Source: Haliclona indistincta
Lineage: Eukaryota > Porifera > Demospongiae > Haplosclerida > Chalinidae
Length of the DNA: 64,000 bases
NCBI GenBank assembly: GCA_964017065.1
Contig: OZ024787.1
Coordinates: 1,506,658-1,570,657, forward strand
Direction of reading: 5' to 3'
Part shown: positions 34,470 through 46,328 of the stretch, one piece after another
Layout of the letters: each line of letters begins with the position of its first letter
How positions within the stretch are numbered: position 1 is the stretch's first letter
Notes under the pieces: model-generated
The model's input: only the letters and a program-made list of their open reading frames with translations
What the model was told of the DNA's origin: nothing
Database searches by the model: none
Position numbers and translations under genes: made by a program

Positions 34470-34965
34470 GTGGATAGCTTTCATTGCTGCATGGTTCGTA
34501 GAAATCTTGCTGGTTGTATCACATCCAGTCAGAGCACGGAGTGCAGGGAGACACCTTTTAAGCTTTTCCCCAGTGCTGTAGTAAGGTTTCTCAAGCCAAC
34601 AAAAGACTTGGAAACATTTGATGATTTGCGTATTGCTGCTTTGGAATTGCTATTAAGTAATTCCCTCAAAATGGACTTTGAGAAAATTCCCTGCACGTCA
34701 GCCAATGCAAGAAAGCATATTCAAAGGGCATATTATCAACAACAGCTATGGATACAAGCCCCACTTGAAGATGGTTTAGAAATGAACACTGAGTCGTATG
34801 GTTTCACAAAGAGATTTAATAGTTCCTGGTATTGTTACCTCCAAGCCTGAAGACCTTCCTGATCCTTGTACATGTGGTAAATGTGCCCACAAGAATGGAT
34901 ATGTCTCTGCAGGGTAGCTGGAATCAAGTGTTGCAAATACTGCAAGTGTAAAGGAGCTCCTGCAA
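34470..34965 (+). pseudogene. Decayed fragment of a Cys-rich-ended, transposon-associated protein
   Basis: A 126-codon frame includes RKHIQRAYYQQQLWIQAP and ESYGFTKRF. After a stop, a shifted frame continues with DPCTCGKCAHKNG and another with CCKYCKCKGAPA. The order (helical segment with YYQQQLW, then paired Cys clusters) matches my recollection of a repeat-associated invertebrate family; no function is known. A matching inverted copy lies at about 33990-34378. Confidence 0.5.
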
Positions 34966-35058
34966 AAACCCTATCACTGAATGACTTAATTTTTGTAGAC
35001 ATCATTTTTTTGATACTAAATACTGCCTAAGTTTATATTAAGTGACTCCTCAAGTTAA

Positions 35059-35627
35059 GGTGGTGGGCGCCAATTTAATAAGATTCATAACTTTGCAAGT
35101 AGCTTTATTTTCTGTACAATGGTATTTTGTACGGGCGTGCTCCAGTATGCATTTTGTTTTGTCTATCGATAAACATCGATTATAGCAAGTTTCAGTCACG
35201 AAGTATTAGCTAACGTGGAGCAGTGAGCTCGCCCAGTAAAGACCGGTCTGTGGCTGTTATCTCCAGTTTGGCTTGCTTGCTCCAGAAAGAACTTCGTTTA
35301 CAGCTTACAAATTCCAGCACGCACAGACGTATAGAGCGATTTTTCGATACTTCCTTGCTAATGCTGCAAAACATCAAGCCTAGACAAGAAAAAAATTGTT
35401 AAAAAAAATCTAGGTCGTATTACGGAAATTCGCTCTATAAGTCTGTGGGCAAGATGCTGCTGCGCTTGAAGCGCGTCGATCTATTGCTCGACAGTCGAGA
35501 TAACAGCCACAGACGCTTCATGTATTATCTTTGCCATACTGTTATGTAAATCGCCGTAGTTATAAAGTGGTTATTAGAAAGATGCACGTTGCGTGGGTGT
35601 TGAATATTAACTACGTGCACCGCCACC
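35059..35627. mobile_element. TTAA-flanked element inside the right foldback arm (569 bp)
   Basis: Flanked by TTAA at 35055-35058 and 35628-35631. Ends GGTGGTGGGCG and GTGCACCGCCACC are imperfect inverted repeats. The left arm of the foldback preserves the empty site (a single TTAA between AAT and CTTGAGG near 33913), so insertion followed palindrome formation. The same GGTGG termini and TTAA target link it to the element at 18493-19585. Confidence 0.87.
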
Positions 35628-36057
35628 TTAATAAATTGTGTCTTTTTGTTGGTAATACCCTGTACTTGTACTGTTTTCAAACTGTCATAATCCTAAAATA
35701 TTAAACTCTTCAAAATAGAGATGTTCATGCATTTCTGAAAAGGTGTAGCCTTTTTTCTTGCAGTGAATATTGGTTTTGGCACACATACCAATACATTCCT
35801 TATGGTCATATTACCTTAGAACAGTTGCTAGAAAGTAGGTTACTAAAAATGGTTAAGCAATTATTGTTATTGACACTGCCGATAAAAAGGGCGTGATCAT
35901 TTTAAGGTATTTCGCAGCTTATAGACAATTTGGCACATATCACATGTTATTCATTGGGGTCAAATTACCCTAAAACAGTTGAGTTATCCTCTCCTAAATT
36001 AAATGCATACAAATCTTAGTCAGGGCCTCTACTAAAGCACAACTGCTTTTATCTCTG

Positions 36058-37362
36058 TCAGTCTTTGAAGACTGTTGTTTTCACAGTAGTCTTGATACCA
36101 TCCTGACGTACCACAGCACTGTAGACCAGCCCATCATTACTAGCATCTTGTGCCTCAGTAATCACACTGTAACCAGCAGCATGGGTTCCTCCCACAGTGG
36201 GCGGGGCAACAGGTCCATGGTGGGTGTGGTGATACAGTCCATCATCGCATGCTCCTGCTGTAGCATAGGTTGCTGTGTTACTGATAGCGCTGTAATCCTC
36301 AGTAATCTCAGTATATTCACCAGATGGCTCAGTCAGTGTGCTGTATATGTGTGGTTGTGGTGTAGTAGCCTGACTGTATAGTCTATCATTGTTAATTGTC
36401 GTTGATAGTTCACTGTATGTGTTAGTCGTGTCATTCAACTGGTGAGTTGCTCTGTGATAATGATGAATCAAAACAGTACATCAGGTGATATTGTCCAAAC
36501 TCACTTTGTTGTTTGTTGTTGATGGTGTTTAGCTCTGTAGTACAGTATGATGATAGTAGCTATAACACACACTACTAGTACTACTGGTGCTACTATTGCT
36601 GGGACTATTACTGCATCAATAGCACCAGCAATGATGCTAACTGTATGTGTGGCGATCAGTGTAGTGGTGGTACTAGTAGTATCAGTACTAGTCATACTTT
36701 GTGATGGAGATAAGAAAGTAAGATAAATTAAAAATAAGACAAAGAGAACTTTGTGAAGCACGAGGCTCCTGAATTGCACCTATTTTTTAACTGGAACTAC
36801 AACTATTGCTCAACGATCAACTGTGATTCTCAACTTTATCTACACAATATTACTGACCTGATGGTTGTAGTGATGGTGAGGGTGTAATTATGCTGCAGTT
36901 CCATTGATGAATCAATTGTTGATTACTGCTGTAACACGGACAACAGTGGATATGTACATGTAGGGATGCATTTGCTCCAATGTTCATGAAAAGGCAGTAT
37001 TGTGTTTCATTGTTTTCACAGTAGTACATGTAGTCAGTGCAGTTCAATGTAGTCAACACACATTCATTGTTGGTGGTATCTGAATCACTGTATTTGTAAT
37101 TACACGTCCCATCTTTATGCGGCCCTGCAATAATTCAAATAGAGAGAATAATATCATTGTTAGAGAGACAAAAATGGTCATTTGTACTGTAGCAAGTGAT
37201 TACACAAATTAGGTCATTCACAGCATTTCACTCATTATGTACCGATGACAGTTAAATAGAGTTTAGAATTTAGTACAGTGTGTGTTAGTCCTCACCTTGT
37301 GCTGATCCAGTATTGATCCCAACACATACTATCAGTAGAACCACCAACTCACTGGACACCAT
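36058..37362 (-). pseudogene. Receptor unit 9: TM-exon acceptor deleted
   Basis: Exons: 1 at 37296-37362, 2 at 36858-37124, 3 about 36505-36710, 4 at 36058-36451. Ectodomain and flanks resemble unit 5 (PIHCCPC or HIHCCPC variants, QWNCSI). Compared with unit 5 (21105-21125), 13 bp including the CTCCAG acceptor are missing at the 5' edge of exon 3; nearby AG dinucleotides give out-of-frame joins. The TM exon also lacks several residues of the usual helix (one VCLLV block near 36575). The tail is open, with EYTEI, a variant EDYSAI, AGYSVI and LVYSAV. It is probably non-functional, though a cryptic acceptor cannot be excluded. Confidence 0.68.
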
Positions 37363-38294
37363 TACTAACACACCTGATATACTGCTGTTATGATTTGATA
37401 TTGCATTGTGTACAAGTACAGCAGATTTCTATATGGCAGCTTTTTATGCAAAAGCTGGTATCTGGAAGCCATTGCTTGTTTTACCAATCTAAGTGTTGCA
37501 CACCAAGTTGGTGGTTATCATAATACAGACAAGTTTCTATGCAAACATTACGGAGTTTGCACACCTATGTGTATCAGCAAGTCATGCCCAACTATAGTAG
37601 CATTGCTATACTGCTGAGGAGCAAAGCACTACGGATTCTACATGTACCAAGGAGCACATTGTTAATGGAGCATGTATCGCCTGTATAGCATCTAAATTCA
37701 CTAATGGCTGGCAATGCTAAAAACAGGTGTTTTCATAACAATTCATCATTGGGTTTTTAAGCATACAGCTTCTATAGTGTTAGATAGCGCTATGTTGCTA
37801 ACATACAAGCTGGAAAGTGTGAACAGATGTTTAGACTCTATTGGAGTATGCCCAAGTGCCCGGATGCTAGCGAAAAGTGTGTAACTTACTATTTATCATG
37901 CTAGAACAAACAATTCCTTTCTTGTCTGGCTGTCACAGAATGTTTTCTCTATGTTTAGTGAGTTGCACAAATCATTTTCTGAGAGCAGACTCTTTTTCTG
38001 TTCGAGTTCTCTTTCTGGTCATGTATTGTTTTGTGCAGGCAATACACGACCCTGTCTGACACAATGTGACCCAGTGTTACACTAAAATCCCAATCTTTCT
38101 TCATTAAGATTAGAAGTTCTCCACCCAAGCCTAAATCTGCTACTAGCCTATTGTCATTGCAATATGAATACCCATGTGATCCATTGTGTGCGCTGTAGTA
38201 TAGCTGTAAAATAAAATTCTAATGTAACTTTGACAATTGTTTTAGGTACACACATTGCTACTGCATTATGAATTAGGGTTATTAACACTGTGTT
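37363..38294. other. Spacer between units 9 and 10
   Basis: Homologous to 6169-6985 and 25275-26128. No exon is supported. Confidence 0.55.
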
Positions 38295-39831
38295 TCAGTC
38301 TTTGAATACTGTTGTTTTCACAGTAGTCTTGATACCATCCTTGAATACCACATCAGTGTAGACCACCCCATTATTACTGGTGTCTGGTACTGACTGCTGC
38401 TGCTGCTCATCAATCTGTGCTGTTGTTTTCACAGTAGTCTTGATACCATCCTTGAATACCACATCAGTGTAGACCACCCCATCATTACTGGTGTCTGGTA
38501 CTGACTGCTGCTGCTGCTCATCAATCTGTGCTGTTGTTTTCACAGTAGTCTTGATACCATCCTGACGTACCACAGCACTGTAGACCAGCCCATCATTACT
38601 AGCATCTTGTGCCTCAGTAATCACACTGTTGCCAGTACCATTGATGTCTTCATTGGCTGTTTTAGTGGTATCATTGTAACCAGCAAGCTGTTCATTCTCA
38701 GTAATCTCACCACGTTCATCAGTGCTGTATGATGGGGTGTGGTTGTACAACTCGCTATTGCCACATCCTGCACTGTCTGTGTTACCATATATGTTGTCCA
38801 ACTGATGCATTGTTCTGTGAAAATTTTAGCAAAATATAAAATTACTGGTGCCGTGCTATTGTGTTCACTCACTTTGTTGTTTGTTGTTGATGGTGTTTAG
38901 CTCTGTAGTACAGTATGATGATAGTAGCTATAACACACACTACTAGTAGACACACTACTAGTACTACTAGTACTACTACTACTGGGACTATTACTGCATT
39001 GATAGTAGCACTACCAGTAATGGTAGTAACTGTTGGAGTGACGATCATAGATTTAGTAGAACTGATAGTATCAGTATTGTCAGCTAAAGTACTATCAGTT
39101 GCCATAGTAACGGTTAAGGACTGCACTTTAGTCAATATGCTAGTAGTTGCAATCTGCGATAGTGTAGTAGCTGTGGATAGTGTAGTAGCTGTGGATAGTG
39201 CAGTAGCTGTGGATAGTGTAGTAGCTGTGGATAGTGTAGTAGCTGTGGATAGCAATATTTCGTAGTTGAATTAAGTACTATGATAATTATTTCATTATTG
39301 TGTACTCACTGGATGGTGAGGAGTTGATTATATTATTGCAGTTCCAAATTAATTGTCTCTTGATTTGACCAGTGTTACTAGTATTGCACAGACAGCATCT
39401 GATATTTTGTGAGAAACTACATGTAGCTCCTGTGAAGTTGCAGCCTCGTGACCGTCCGTTTATTTTAGCCTTACTTGTTCTGCAGTACAATGTACTGGTC
39501 ACACAGTCAGAGTTGCTATCACGACTCTTAATATAATCACAGATTCCATCTTTCTCATTCTGACAAGATTCTGTGTGGAAAAATAATGCGAATACTATTG
39601 GATTAGTCTGTTTAGATACAGCAAGTTCATAACTGCGTGCTCGCATGAGGGTTAACTACTAGGCGCTTGAGAGCTGCTTACGACAGGCTCGCATAGGAGT
39701 GTAAACTTGCTCGTGAGCGGTACTGTATACTGTTTCACGTAATTTTACATATACACTATCTCACCTTGTGCTGATCCAGTATTGATCCCAACACATACTA
39801 TCAGTAGAACCACCAACTCACTGGACACCAT
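38295..39831 (-). CDS. Receptor unit 10: five-copy stalk, triple C-terminal tyrosine module
   Basis: Exons: 1 at 39765-39831, 2 at 39310-39570, 3 about 38873-39242, 4 at 38295-38814. Same subtype as units 3 and 7 (SCQNEKDG, CVTSTLYC, RCCLCN, IWNCN), with a few extra residues (C-S-F in loop, NNIINSS). The stalk has about five 18-bp repeats. The tail ends in three tandem modules: one LVYSAVVRQDG and two VVYTDVVFKDG, separated by QIDEQQQQSVPDTSN. The change from SAV to TDV in two modules alters the residues C-terminal to the tyrosine, which would change SH2 preference if phosphorylated. All frames are open. Confidence 0.8.
39164..39253 (-). repeat. 18-bp stalk minisatellite, unit 10 (about 5 copies)
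   Basis: Same GTAGTAGCTGTGGATAGT unit as in unit 3; one copy reads GCAGTAGC. Confidence 0.95.
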
Positions 39832-40419
39832 TACTAACACACCTGATATACTAGCAGATTGTGACAGTGGTCTATTGCTTAGTGAACCAAATAGTGAAAT
39901 AGTGCATGCTTGCTTGTTTGGTTTTGATTTCAGTCAGGCATTTTCAGGTCCATGTTATTGTACATGTTGCTAACATCTCAAGGCACGGACTGAAAGAGGA
40001 AATATTGAGTTAATAAGGAAACAGATATGTATGCCCAAGTGAGGATGTTTTGCTCAGTATAGCAATAACTTGTTGTGTGCCCAACAGAGACAGTCTCTAT
40101 GTCAAGATACTGGTCATGATTGTAATGAATTGCATTGGTTTCCTTTACATGCTTTTCCTTTTCTTTTCCTTATCTTGCGCTTTGTCGCTGCATTAATTAT
40201 TACCCTTGTTGAGATACTCTGTGGTGAATAGGTGGCTATAAGCATTCTTAAGAACCAGCTCACCTACAACTGTAGCAATTGCTTGCTAAATTTTGAATAT
40301 TGGCAGTAGATGAATACTCGTGTGATCCAGTAGGTATTAAAATCATTATTGACGTGACTTTGACAAAAGTTTTAGCTACATATGTACTACAATAAATGAA
40401 TTTAGGTTCTCAAAGTGTT
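39832..40419. other. Spacer between units 10 and 11
   Basis: Homologous to 9736-10093 joined directly to 13463-13701; it gives the pre-insertion state of the 3.4-kb element (ATTAATTATTACCC near 40193). No gene. Confidence 0.6.
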
Positions 40420-42653
40420 TTAGTCATTGCAAACTGTTGTTTTCACAGTAGTCTTGATACCATCCTGACGTACCACAGCACTGTAGACCAGCCCATCATT
40501 ACTGGTGTCTGGTGTCTTAGTAATTATCGCACTATAATCAGCATTATTAATGCCTCCCATGGTGGGTGGGGCTGTAGGTCCGTGGTGGGTGTGGCTATAT
40601 AGTCTATCATCACATGCTCCTGCTGTAGCGTTACTGATAGCACTGTAACCAGCAAGCTGTTCGTCATCAGTAATCTCAGTATATTCACCAGCTGGTGGTT
40701 CAGTCAGTGTGCTGTATATGTGTGGTTGTGGTGTAGTAGCCTGACTGTATAACATATCATTGTTAACTGTCATTGATAGTTGACTATTCAACTGGTGAGT
40801 TGCTCTGTGATTATGAAAATATTGTCATAAGTGCATTGGATAAGGATCAAAACATAATTTGTTGTATCAGTATAGGTTAGAGTCCGAGGCCGAAAGATCT
40901 GCTCAGTGTAAAAACCCGAGAGGAAGCCATATAGGACCCGAGTGTGTAGCTCGAGGGTTCCATGGCGACGCGAGGGATTTTATACCACTTAGATCGGATT
41001 CTATACCGCGTAGATCCCGTTGGCCGAGGTCTCTAACCGGCTTAGAGTATTTTCAGGAATTCACGTGTGTATAAACCTCACATCACGTGTTCGTGTAGTA
41101 ACTACCGTATAGCCGGAACTTTTTGCGGGAGAAAATTTTCACGAATGCGCGAGGTAGAGCGTTTTGCGAATAATATTTTTGCGAATCAGCGCTATTGCCC
41201 TATCTTTGTCAAAAAAAAAACCCAGATATTCGCGGATAACATTTTCGCGAATAGCCTGTAATTTGCGAAATTCGCAAAAATTTTCTCCCGCGAAAATTTC
41301 CCGCTATACGGTACTTACTTAATGCACTTCACTAAGCAACTGTGGTCTATCTGTTCGTGGATGGTCAATAACATTGAGCTATACTCTAATGATACGTTAG
41401 TAGTTGACACTAGCTTTGTTCATCCAAATGTTTCAACCATTTTTCAATGATCTTCTGCAGCGGAATACAAAACCAGGACTACCTTGTATAGTTGTATTCC
41501 ACTGAAAATCGCTGAAAAGTGGTCGAAATGTTTCGATAAACAAAGCTAGTGTAAACTAGTAACGTATTACGATATTGTCTTTACCTATTTACAGTGTAGC
41601 TACCAAGGCCTCTAGTAATTAAATCTATCAAGAATATTTCATATTAATTCAAACTCACATTGTTGTTTGTTGTTGATGGTGTTTAGCTCTGTAGTACAGT
41701 ATGATGATAGTAGCTATAACACACACTGCTAGTAGACACACTACTAGTACTACTGGTACTACTATTGCTGGGACTAGTACTGGATCACTAGCACTAGCAG
41801 TCTTGTTAACTGTTTGAGTGGTGTTCATTGTCGGGAAAAGGATGGGTGATAGTTTGGTAGCTGTGGAAAGTAAAAGTATACCAAGAAATAATAACCATGC
41901 AGAGCAGTATAGGAGAAAATTTAATGACAAAATACTATCGCTAAATTTTATGGTATGAGATTTTCTTTATTTGCACAATTTTTTGCACTGCTACATCTGT
42001 GTGTGTTGAAATTTGTGGAATAACTTATGACCAATAATCTCAAAACACAATACTAACCTGATGGTGCTGGTGTAGTTATGTTACAGTCCCATAGATGACC
42101 TGGTGTACTGAATTTACACAGACAGCAATGGATAGGTAGTGATTCAATAGCTCCGATGTTCATAAACCAACAGTACCGTGGTGTAGTGTTTATCAATGCT
42201 GTACAATTGTACTGGTTTACACAGTTCAATGTAGTGGACACACATTGAGATCGAGCCATGTCATGAGCGCTGTCATAGATACATGTACCATTATATTCAT
42301 CTGGACAACGCCCTGTGGAAGTGTACGATACACTGTGTGTTTGTTGTGTTTTAAATTTTAGCTAAAGCATGTCGTACTGTAGCAAGTTACTATAAGATTT
42401 CTTTGAGTTTGAACATTGGCAGTATCAATGAGGAAATGATGTGACAGTGATGACATTATACTAGTGTCATCACTGTCACATCATTTCCTCATTGATACCG
42501 CCAATGTTGAAACTCAAGGAAATCTTATAATAACTTGCTACAGTGCTGGTGTGTTTTAGTTGCTGCCTTTACTAGCTCACCTGGTTGTTGTGCTGATCCA
42601 GTATTGATCCCAACACATACTATCAGTAGAACCACCAACTCACTGGACACCAT
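40420..42653 (-). CDS. Receptor unit 11: intact, with transposon-expanded intron 3
   Basis: Exons: 1 at 42581-42653, 2 at 42058-42312 (donor GTTAGT), 3 at 41659-41860, 4 at 40420-40804. The ectodomain is like unit 1 (CPDEYNGTC, CVSTTLNC, PIHCCLC, WDCN). Exon 1 ends S-A-Q-Q-P. The stalk is very short (T-K-L-S-P-I then MNTTQTV). The tail has HIYSTL, EYTEI, AGYSAI and LVYSAV, with ADYSAI replacing AGYSVI. Intron 3 is about 850 bp and contains a GC-rich stretch, a TA-flanked MITE and the hairpin element shared with unit 4. Intron 1 contains a 170-bp palindrome. Confidence 0.82.
41105..41311. mobile_element. TA-flanked MITE with CCGTATAGC/GCTATACGG termini (207 bp)
   Basis: Flanked by TA at 41103-41104 and 41312-41313. 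The terminal inverted repeats begin CCGTATAGC and contain a conserved GCGGGAGAAAATTTT pairing with AAAATTTTCTCCCGC. TA target duplication is typical of Tc1/mariner MITEs. No ORF. Confidence 0.85.
42377..42544. repeat. 170-bp palindrome in intron 1 of unit 11
   Basis: Arms of about 78 bp meet near 42460. The left arm is the ancestral orientation: the same single-copy sequence (TATCAATGAGGAAATGATGTG) occurs in intron 1 of unit 1 near 3797. The right arm is therefore a local inverted duplication. Confidence 0.92.
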
Positions 42654-43370
42654 TACTAACACACCTGATATACTGACTGTGAATAGCTACTCTATACTCT
42701 AGTTAACTATTTTATGTATGTAGAGTTGTTTATTTTTAAGTAGTTTCAGTGAGCTGGCATGTTATCATGCATTCGCTATCACAAGAATAACTGTATCATC
42801 ACAACTAAGGTATATTGATATGAAAGTAAAGTATTGCACTCGGGACATGTCTCGAAGACAAATAGACCGCTCAACTTTAGCTTCGCCTCTCAACAAGCCC
42901 CATCCCATAGAGCACAATATGTAGTGCTAACTGGTCAAAGTGTGACTTAGCCGAAACTAATCCAGAGTCGATCGCTATGCGAACAAGTTTCTCTAGTTGC
43001 TCCCCATGGTCCTGCTTCAGTGCTGCTCTATCAGACTACGAGTGGTATTTACAACACCACCAGTGCCTTTGACTTGTATACTATCATACTCTAAGGTGAT
43101 TTTTCTTACCTCGATTTCCAGAATTTTTGGCTTCTTAGCAAGTTCGGTTGGGCTCACAGCGAGCCCGATAACGCCAGAACCTACTGTTAATATCAACATT
43201 CAGTTTCAGCACGCCCACCTGGGTAGCAATCATAACATGTGGATAGCACTTCACTGGTTTCAATACTAAACAGTGCAAGCTGTGAATACCCATGAGGTGC
43301 AATCATCAATAATGTATGTTTAGCTATTATGGTACTGCAAGTATAACAAGCATAACTGCTTCTATCTCTG
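42654..43370. other. Spacer between units 11 and 12
   Basis: Homologous to parts of 32780-33440 and to other receptor flanks (GCCCACCTGGGTAGCAATCA motif). No exon is supported. Confidence 0.5.
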
Positions 43371-45776
43371 TCAGTCTTTGAATACTGTTGTTTTCACAGT
43401 AGTCTTGATACCATCCTGACGTACCACAGCACTGTAGACCAGCCCCTCATTACTGGTGTCTGATACTGACTGCTGCTGCTGCTCATCAATCTGTGCTGTT
43501 GTTTTCACAGTAGTCTTGATACCATCCTGACGTACCACAGCACTGTAGACCAGCCCATCATTACTAGCATCTTGTGTCTCAGTAATCGTACTGTAACCAG
43601 CAGCATGGGTTCCTCCCACAGTGGGCTGGGCAACAGGTCCATGGTGGGTGTGGTTATACAGTCTATCATCACATGCTCCTGCTGTAGCATAGGTTGCTGT
43701 GTTACTGATAGCACTATAACCAGCAAGCTGTTCTTCCTCAGTAATCTCAGTATATTCACCAGGTGGTGGCTCAGTCAGTGTGCTGTATATGTGTGGTTGT
43801 GGTGTAGTAGCCTGACTGTATAACATATCATTGTTAATTGTCGTTGATAGTTGACTGTATGTGTTAGCCGTGTCATTCAACTGGTGAGTTGCTCTGTGAT
43901 AATGATGAATCAAAACAGTACATCAGCTGATTTTTGTCCAAACTCACTCTGTTGTTTGTTGTTGATGGTGTTTAGCTCTGTAGTACAGTATGATGATAGT
44001 AGCTATAATACACACTACTAGTAGACACACTACTAGTACTGCTACTACTGTTACTACTGGGACTATTGCTGCATTGATAGTAGCACTACCAGTAATGGTA
44101 GTAACTGTTGGAGTGACGACCATAGAAGTGTCAGTATTAGCTATAGTACTGGTAGTTAGCACATCAATATCGGATGATGTACTAATAGTTATAGTCTCTG
44201 GTAGTACAGTAGCTGTGGATAGTGTAGTAGCTGTGGATAGTGTAGTAGCTGTGGATAGTGTAGTAGATGTGGATAGTGTAGTAGCTGTGGATAGTGTAGT
44301 AGCTGTTGATAGTGTAGTAGTTGTAGATTATGTAATAGGTATGGGTAGCGATAGGGAGTAAAAGTCACAAATACAAGAATCATGGAACAGGCCTTTCCAG
44401 CATTAGAGAAAGTATGTAGCATGTTGCACATATAATTTTGTGTAACGTAGCAAAATTACTGGATGACCTTGGCGTTGTAAGAACTCTTGAACTTTTGATT
44501 TTCTAAGAGTCTTTCTTTAAATGGAAATTTACTCAAGGTAGTAATGTTGTATAGTCGATTTTTGCACTCTTGCAAGCAGGGCTTCAAATTAACTTTTTTG
44601 CTTCTAGCCCGCAGGGCTAGTAAGGTCAAATTATAACTAGCCCAGCACATGTTCTACTAGCCCAAGAATAAAATTGTTAACAGTATTTATAATGACAAGT
44701 AGCAATTTCACAGAACAATTTCAAGTATCTCCACATACTCTTGCCAAACCAAAAATATCTATTGCCAAACCACTGATTTTACAACCTGTGCTGTGGGTTT
44801 GTATTGCACATATTTTACATAAACCATAAACCAATGTGTGACCATAACCCCGCCCACCTGCCTGGTGCACATTAATTCGTGTTCTTTGCAACGCTATTGT
44901 TCTTTGCAACATACGCTCGCGTTCATCCAGTAAACTATATTGTGGTGAAGTAAGTCTAGTTTAACTAGCCAGCCGGGCGATCACCTTGCGAATTTTACTA
45001 GCCCGAGCTATATTTTACTCGCCTCGGGCATGCGGGCGAGTGCTAATTTGGAGCCCTGCTTGCAAGACTTCTGCAAGGGATGTTTCTGCCCTACAGCTAA
45101 CACCTCAACATACATGTATGTGGCTTGGGGTTTCTGAGATTGTCCCAGGAATCTAGCTCTTTACTCATAGATGTGACTATCACGTTTCTTTATACTAGAA
45201 AAGCCTATTACTGGTGTTTTATTATTATGATATGTTACTTACCTAGTGATGGTGTGGTTATACTACATTCCCACCGTAGACCAATAAAGGGGAAACACAG
45301 ACAGCAATGGATTGGTAGAGATACCTCAGCTCCGGTGTTCGTAAACCAGCAGTATCGTGATTTATTGTTTATCACAGCTTCACAGTTGTTGTTGATCGTA
45401 CAGTTCAATGTAGTGGACACACATTGAGAGATGTTGGTATCAAGAGCATCGTCATAGACACATATCCTATCGTTTTCATTTTGACATGGTCCTGTGGTAG
45501 TATAAAACAGTTCCGCTATGTACATGTACATTGTGTGTTTGTCTCTTATTCTTAGAAATACTGCTAATAAGGAAAGAGTTGTCTGGTTATGACAGGATTT
45601 CCTTAAGAACAGTGACAGGATTGTAGTGTTTAATGAGGAAATGTTGTGACAGTGACAATGCTTATAGTGCCTTAATTTTAGTTACTTGTTACTGGCTCAC
45701 TTGGTTGGTCTTGTGCTGATCCAGTATTGATCCCAACACATACTATCAGTAGAATCACCAACTCACTGGACACCAT
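43371..45776 (-). CDS. Receptor unit 12: intact exons, hAT-like element in intron 2
   Basis: Exons: 1 at 45701-45776 (donor AA/GTGAGC), 2 at 45243-45491 (donor GTAAGT), 3 about 43948-44302, 4 at 43371-43893. The ectodomain reads CQNENDRIC, CVSTTLNC, PIHCCLC, WECSI; the closing CN is CS here. The stalk has about seven 18-bp repeat units, with degenerate copies at the outer end. The tail has HIYSTL, EYTEI, AGYSAI and AGYSTI, plus two LVYSAV modules joined by QIDEQQQQSVSD. Intron 2 is about 0.9 kb because of the element at 44577-45058. Confidence 0.78.
44209..44330 (-). repeat. 18-bp stalk minisatellite, unit 12 (about 7 copies)
   Basis: Copies of the GTAGTAGCTGTGGATAGT unit, with variants GTAGATGTGG and GTAGTTGTAG at the far end. 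Confidence 0.9.
44577..45058. mobile_element. hAT-like MITE (482 bp) with 8-bp target duplication
   Basis: The exact direct repeat CTTGCAAG lies at 44569-44576 and 45059-45066. Termini CAGGGCTTCAAATTA and TAATTTGGAGCCCTG are inverted. The 8-bp duplication and CAGGG-type ends are hAT hallmarks. No transposase. Confidence 0.92.
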
Positions 45777-46328
45777 TACTAACACACCTGATATACTGAC
45801 GGTGAATAGTTGCTCTATACTCTAGTCAACTATTCATGTGGAAAGCATATTCTTCATAATGTTTATTTTTTGGTAGTTTCAGTGTGCAGTGCATGTTATC
45901 ATGCACTGCTGTACCATCACAAGAATATTTATTGAAATAAATAGTATTCATAGCAAGAATTTCCCATGCTTGTCATCATGAGTATGAAGTAAGTAATGTG
46001 CTTGTGGCTTGATAGGTGTGGTTGCATACATTATTGTGTACAATTAGAGCTTACCTTGATAGTGTTCTTTTCAATAGATTCCTAGCAAGTTTAGTCCTAG
46101 TTGTTGAGCCTCAGATCAAACCAGATAGCGTCAGAACATACTGTTAGTACTACTATGTAAACGCATTCTGGCACGCCCACCTGGGTAGCAATCATAACAT
46201 GTGGAAAGCGCTTCAATGGTTTCTATACTACACTCATATATCCAATGGTGTAAGCATAATCATAATGATAACCATCGTGCTGACAGTTGCTTTCTATTAT
46301 CATCACAGTCGGAAAATTATTTCAATTT
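45777..46328. other. Spacer between units 12 and 13
   Basis: Contains the conserved upstream block and the empty site of transposon copy 3 (near 45930). The right part is homologous to 50210-50494. No gene. Confidence 0.55.

Larger units (their letters stand above)
33493..36027. repeat. Giant foldback, arms about 880 bp, with inverted copies of a decayed coding fragment
   Basis: The left arm (33493-34378) is the reverse complement of the right arm (34580-36027, which also contains a 569-bp TTAA element); the spacer is about 200 bp. The right arm carries a plus-strand frame, 34470-34850, continuing after frameshifts to about 34960 (CTCGKCAH and CCKYCKCKG clusters). It resembles, from memory of invertebrate genomes, a widespread uncharacterised transposon-associated protein that ends in a Cys-rich segment. 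The left arm holds the same fragment on the minus strand. Both copies have frameshifts, so neither is a functional gene. The fragment's identity is tentative. Confidence 0.75.
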
